Assembly: GCA_019828545.1 (NCBI GenBank)
Contig: JACVRA010000392.1
Location: 1-10,956 of the forward strand
DNA: 10,956 nt
From: Paracamarosporium sp. OC-R06-R3
Taxonomy: Eukaryota; Ascomycota; Dothideomycetes; Pleosporales; Didymosphaeriaceae
Direction of reading: 5' to 3'
Shown: one piece after another, positions 7,954 through 10,956 of the stretch
Position numbering within the stretch: the stretch's first letter is position 1
How the letters are laid out: every line of letters starts with the position of its first letter
Notes under the pieces: generated by a model
What the model was told of the DNA's origin: nothing
Database searches by the model: none
The model's input: the letters and a program-made list of their open reading frames with translations, nothing else
Program-made: the position numbers and the translations under genes

Positions 7954-9926
7954 ATGCTACAGATTCGGCACATCTTGAATCTGTTACTGTTGTGCTCATC
8001 TGTCTTGGCTCACGATGATTCACTATGGCTTCCTCAAAGAGCCGACACATTAGTCAGTGGATTGAATTTGCGCATCCTACCACTGGGAGGCATGTCACTC
8101 TTCTCCCTCGAGGAGCATCTATACTACTCTTTACTGACTAAGATAGACTCGATTACCAACGGCTTCCAGAGCACCGATGGAAACGGCTATCGTAACGCTC
8201 TCTTCAATTTGTTGAGCCAGAATAACGTGAATTTCATTGGGAGCCTTCGTTCTGGGACGATGACAGACAACCAGAACGAGGGACACAGTGGTGCTAAAAT
8301 TGATAAGATATCAGAATCCGTTACAAACACACTGAAACAGAGGCCAAACGTTGTGTTATTACATGCTGGGACCAATGATCTGGACAAGAACGACAATGTT
8401 GCTACGGCCCCGAGCCGCCTTGGTGCTCTTATTGATAAGATCTCAAAAGCTTGTCCCGATGCTGCTATCCTCGTTGCTCAATTGATTCCCTCCAAGACGC
8501 CCGCAACGGAAACCCGCATCGTCGAATACAACGTAGCTATAAAGAGTCTCGTTGCGGATCGAAAGGAAGCCGAAAAGAAGGTCTTCCTGGTCGATCAATT
8601 TGACGCACTGGATGCCTCACGCGACCTTTTTGATAGTTTGCATCCAAACGACGGGGGCTATTCTAAAATGGCAAGTACTTGGTACAATGCTATCGCGACG
8701 GTAGCGAACACGAACAAATGGATCGAGGATCCAGTTGCTGGTTCAGGATTGAAGGAAGAGTGTGCTAAGAATCCAGTTTGGTATCCTCAAGGTGAAATCG
8801 CAAACGGTGCTGGACTAGGCCATGATCTCTACTATATCAGCTGTATTCCCGTGTTAGTATTTGATCTTGCTGCTTATATCGCTCCTTCTATCTATTTCAC
8901 GCTAACTGCAGTACATACAGATATGAATCTACTCTTGCAAAGCGCGATGCTTGCTCAGACCCTACTCCACCCTCACCTCCTAGATTCGCGGGCTGTAGTT
9001 GTGGTACATGGGAGTCCGGCGAGTTCAAGTCCGTGTACACTACAAAGCTTGTTGGTGTTAACTGCGATGGCATGGGCTATCCGTATGTCCACTCAGTAGC
9101 TTTTGCAGACCTCGACGGAGATGGTCGTGATGAATATCTTTTCATCGCAACAGACGGGTCCGTTCGCTCATTCTACAATCAAGGCAATATTGCTGGAGCA
9201 GATGGGATTCATCAAGCTACACCTAGCTGGTACGATGCAGGATTAATTGCGGGAGGCGTCGGTGCACGTCGCGAAGAGATTCGCTTCGCTGATTTGAACG
9301 GCGATGGCAGAGCAGAGTATATTGTAGGGCATCCTAATGGATCAGCGTCTGTCTGGTTGAATCAAGGTCAGAAATCGGGTGGGAAAACGCCTGCAAACGT
9401 TGGATGGTATGCTCAAGGCCTCGTTGCTGGCGGGATTGGCAGGCCGGGAAGCTCTATCCAGTTCGCTGACCTTAACGGTGATGGACGAGCAGAATATCTC
9501 TCGGTCAGCGCTAATGGGGGTGTCGAGGTTTACCTTAATCTAGGACCAAAAACAGGAACGGATCCAAAGGGTGCTAATGTCGGGTGGCTCAAGCAGACGA
9601 CGACAGCGACGGGTGTAGGAAACACCCGTACACAAACTCGATTTGCGGATATTAACGGGGACAGAAGGGCTGACTATGTTTTCGTAAACGACGATTCAGA
9701 AGAAAGTGGTTCAGCTGACTTATGGCGCAACGGTGGCTCCCCAGACGATGGACCTCATGCGGGCGAAAGAGTTTGGATTAATATGGGTAGGATCACTGGA
9801 GGGGATGGGACTCCTGGATACAAAGTTATATTTGGTGATCTCAATGGGGATGGTAGGGCAGAGTATCTAGAGGTTAACCCTTCTACTTCTGCTGTTAAAG
9901 CTTATCAGAATGGATGCCCAGTATAG
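7954..9926 (+). CDS. Secreted SGNH/GDSL hydrolase (CE3-like) with C-terminal FG-GAP/VCBS repeats
   Basis: The protein starts with a signal peptide (MLQIRHILNLLLLCSSVLAH). The N-terminal half is an SGNH hydrolase: LPLG/DSITNG around the nucleophile serine (after removing the intron at 8090-8146), the Gly/Asn block HAGTND (about 8362-8379), and the DSLHP catalytic Asp-His block (8632-8646). EGHSG and the overall layout resemble CE3 acetylxylan esterases, so a deacetylating or esterase role on extracellular polysaccharide is likely but inferred. The C-terminal half (from about 9108) has five DxxGDxRxxY repeats that probably form a beta-propeller-like, calcium-binding module. The halves are in different frames: the frame from 7954 stops at 9099, while the second is open from about 8913 to the TAG at 9926. 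A second intron around 8843-8958 must join them, but the best donor and acceptor pair does not match in phase. Either an unusual site is used or a small indel has damaged the gene. Confidence 0.8.
8090..8146 (+). other. GC-AG intron splitting the GDS motif (57 nt)
   Basis: The exon reads CTGGGAG|GCATGT at the donor and TTTACTGACTAAGATAG|ACTCG at the acceptor. Removing these 57 bases joins LPLG to DSITNG, exactly the block I of SGNH hydrolases. The donor is GC, a known minor class in fungi; no GT donor nearby restores the motif. The intron is a multiple of three with no stop, so unspliced it would insert 19 residues next to the nucleophile. TGACTAAG offers a branch site. Confidence 0.82.
8843..8958 (+). 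other. Probable second intron of the hydrolase gene (ends unresolved)
   Basis: An intron must lie here because the hydrolase frame and the repeat frame differ. GCTAAC followed by TGCAG (8901-8911) looks like a branch site and acceptor, with a second CAG ending at 8920. Candidate donors are GTATTC (8843), GTGTTA (8851) and GTATTT (8857). None gives the right phase with those two acceptors. In-phase alternatives are 8851 or 8857 with AAAG ending at 8942, or 8843 with CTCAG ending at 8958. Coding-like sequence is already visible from about 8946 (DACSDPTPPSPP). Confidence 0.6.
9108..9866 (+). other. Five FG-GAP/VCBS-type repeats
   Basis: The motif FADLDGDGRDEY (Asp codon at 9108) recurs as DLNGDGRAEY at 9291 and 9468, DINGDRRADY at 9648 and DLNGDGRAEY at 9837, preceded in several copies by a GWYxQG or similar tract and an (A/T)GGxG turn. 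Unit length is about 60 residues. Such repeats bind calcium through the acidic loop and form propeller blades in secreted or surface proteins. The fourth copy has Arg in place of the second Gly, and the spacing before the fifth copy is slightly longer. Confidence 0.88.
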
Positions 9927-10027
9927 CAATGAAATTAAATCTATAAGTTATATTTAGATGTTATACTTACCTTATATTAACTAAATAATGTAATTATATT
10001 GTATATATATTACTATAACGTACTTCA

Positions 10028-10057
10028 CGGGCGAGTGGCCGGCCCGGGCGAGTGGCC
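10028..10057. repeat. GC-rich tandem repeat, 17-bp period
   Basis: The 13-mer cgggcgagtggcc occurs at 10028-10040 and again at 10045-10057, separated by ggcc. It is a sharp GC-rich island between very AT-rich flanks. Its place about 50 bases before the transposase start suggests a subterminal repeat of the transposon where the transposase would bind, but this is inferred from position only. Confidence 0.6.
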
Positions 10058-10107
10058 GAGAATGCCAAGCCCCTACTAAAATGTACTATCACCTATAGTA
10101 CAACGTA

Positions 10108-10956
10108 ATGTTTTAATAATAGGATACTCTATTGCTACTAAACGAAGCTAGGATACAGCTTGCGCTTTAGGCTATTAAATAAAACGCGACACTATCACTT
10201 ACACGTGCTGCAGCAGTCTACAAGGTCCCTAAAAGAACGCTAAGGCGAAGACGCGCTAGAATTACCTTTTAACGCAATTACACACCCAACTTAATAAAGC
10301 TACTTAAAATAGAAGAGGAGGTAATTTGTAATTATATACTTAATATAGATGTACAAGGATTTCCGCCTTAGCTTACTATAGTTAAAGATATAGCTAACTG
10401 TTTATTAGCTAAGCGGTACTATAACCCTATTAGTAAGAACTAGGCTTTAACCTTTATTAAGCACTAGCTAGAGCTTAAAGTAAAGTTTAATTAAAAGTAT
10501 AACTATAAGAGAGCCCTTTGTAAGGATCCTAAGGTTATATAAGGCTGGTTCCGGCTTATAGAGAATACTAAAGCTAAGCATAGTATTTAGAATAAAGACA
10601 TCTACAATTTTAATAAGTTAGACTTTATAATAGGTATAATATTAACTAGAGCAGTTATTATAGGCTCTAAGCGTTAAGGACGGCTAAAGAGTGTATAGTA
10701 GGGCAATTAAAAGTAGACTATAATTATTTAAGGTATTAATATAATAAAGTAGACAATCCTATCCTTTATTATCTTTTAAAGTAAATACTACCTCTCTACC
10801 TAGTATAAAGAGAAGGATCTATTATATAATTAGGTTATTATAGTCTTTAAGAATAGCTAAATAATAAATAAGCTTAGTCTAGCTTAGCTAAAGCACTTTA
10901 ATAAGTATATAAAGAAGCGTATTGTTAGTATAGTACATTTACTTATTATTAATAGC
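10108..10956 (+). pseudogene. Fot1/pogo-family transposase (DDE), RIP-inactivated, 3' end outside window
   Basis: One frame from the ATG at 10108 follows a Fot1/pogo transposase without any indel. It has a helix-turn-helix start (NEARIQLAL, then LTRAAAVYKVPKRTLRRR), a CENP-B-like middle (VQGFPP, then DIANCLLAKRYYNPISKN), KAKHSI and KDIYNFNKLDF before the first catalytic position, and LKHFNKYIKKR followed by LLIIN at the window end. About two dozen stops interrupt it; all those I traced are TAA or TAG, as produced by C-to-T at glutamine codons and G-to-A at tryptophan codons. The catalytic acidic positions read Asn (YNFN), Lys (VFKN) and Asn (LLIIN), all reachable by G-to-A. This is the RIP pattern. 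The enzyme would cut and paste the element at TA sites; this copy cannot. Confidence 0.88.

Larger units (their letters stand above)
10015..10956 (+). mobile_element. Fot1/pogo-like DNA transposon, RIP-mutated, running off the right edge
   Basis: The transposase remnant from 10108 and the distinctive GC-rich sequence just before it suggest one Tc1/mariner-superfamily element. Its left end would lie near the TA-rich stretch at 10000-10020, as pogo-type elements insert at TA. I could not confirm a terminal inverted repeat because the right end is outside the window, so the left boundary is approximate. Confidence 0.6.

Noticed and set aside
7686..7973. 95-codon frame on the minus strand overlapping the hydrolase start
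   Set aside because: It lacks an ATG start, overlaps the signal-peptide region of the well-supported hydrolase on the other strand, and has no recognisable features.
8090..8146. Treating the 19 residues before DSITNG as a genuine insertion in the hydrolase
   Set aside because: The segment has donor, branch and acceptor signals, and its removal restores the SGNH block I exactly, so an intron is the simpler reading.

Overview
The window looks like accessory, transposon-bordered DNA from a filamentous ascomycete (Pezizomycotina). Four things point there: short (48-62 nt) introns with GT(or GC)...AG ends; a highly reducing polyketide synthase (HR-PKS) of the fungal iterative type I family; a small cysteine-rich secreted protein; and AT-rich blocks with C-to-T / G-to-A decay typical of repeat-induced point mutation (RIP). 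I cannot assign genus or class from sequence alone.

Layout, left to right. 1-60 is normal-composition DNA, and about 61-535 is extremely AT-rich with no readable gene. About 597-744 (minus) holds the N-terminal piece of a cytochrome P450 with its proline-rich hinge, cut off beside the AT-rich block. 1088-6155 (minus) is a large broken HR-PKS. Read from high to low coordinates it keeps the end of the acyltransferase (AT), a dehydratase (DH), a methyltransferase-like region without a SAM-binding motif, a structural pseudo-ketoreductase, an enoylreductase (ER), a ketoreductase (KR) and an acyl carrier protein (ACP). The ketosynthase (KS) and most of the AT are absent, and there are at least three in-frame stops and about five frame breaks or deletions. 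Three spliceosomal introns are still visible in its ER. PKS and P450 lie on the same strand in the order expected for a secondary-metabolite cluster, and each is truncated next to AT-rich sequence. This is therefore the fossil of a polyketide cluster, not a working pathway.

After a gene-free stretch (6156-6790), 6791-7261 (minus) encodes an intact 156-residue secreted protein with 11 cysteines, an effector-like candidate. A second gene-free stretch (7262-7953) is shared upstream DNA between it and the divergent gene at 7954-9926 (plus). That gene encodes a secreted SGNH/GDSL hydrolase (CE3-like) joined to five FG-GAP/VCBS-type repeats. Its first intron appears to be a GC-AG intron lying inside the GDS nucleophile motif. 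A second intron is evident near 8843-8958, but its exact ends do not give an obvious in-frame join.

The right edge (10108-10956, plus) is a Fot1/pogo-like (Tc1/mariner superfamily) transposase. It is readable in one frame throughout but carries about two dozen TAA/TAG stops, and all three acidic catalytic positions are lost, a clear RIP signature. A GC-rich 17-bp tandem repeat precedes it and may belong to the element's end.

I found no RNA gene, CRISPR array or clearly new system. The most useful observations are the decayed cluster with preserved introns, the GC-AG intron splitting a catalytic motif, and the effector-like gene next to a hydrolase-repeat fusion.
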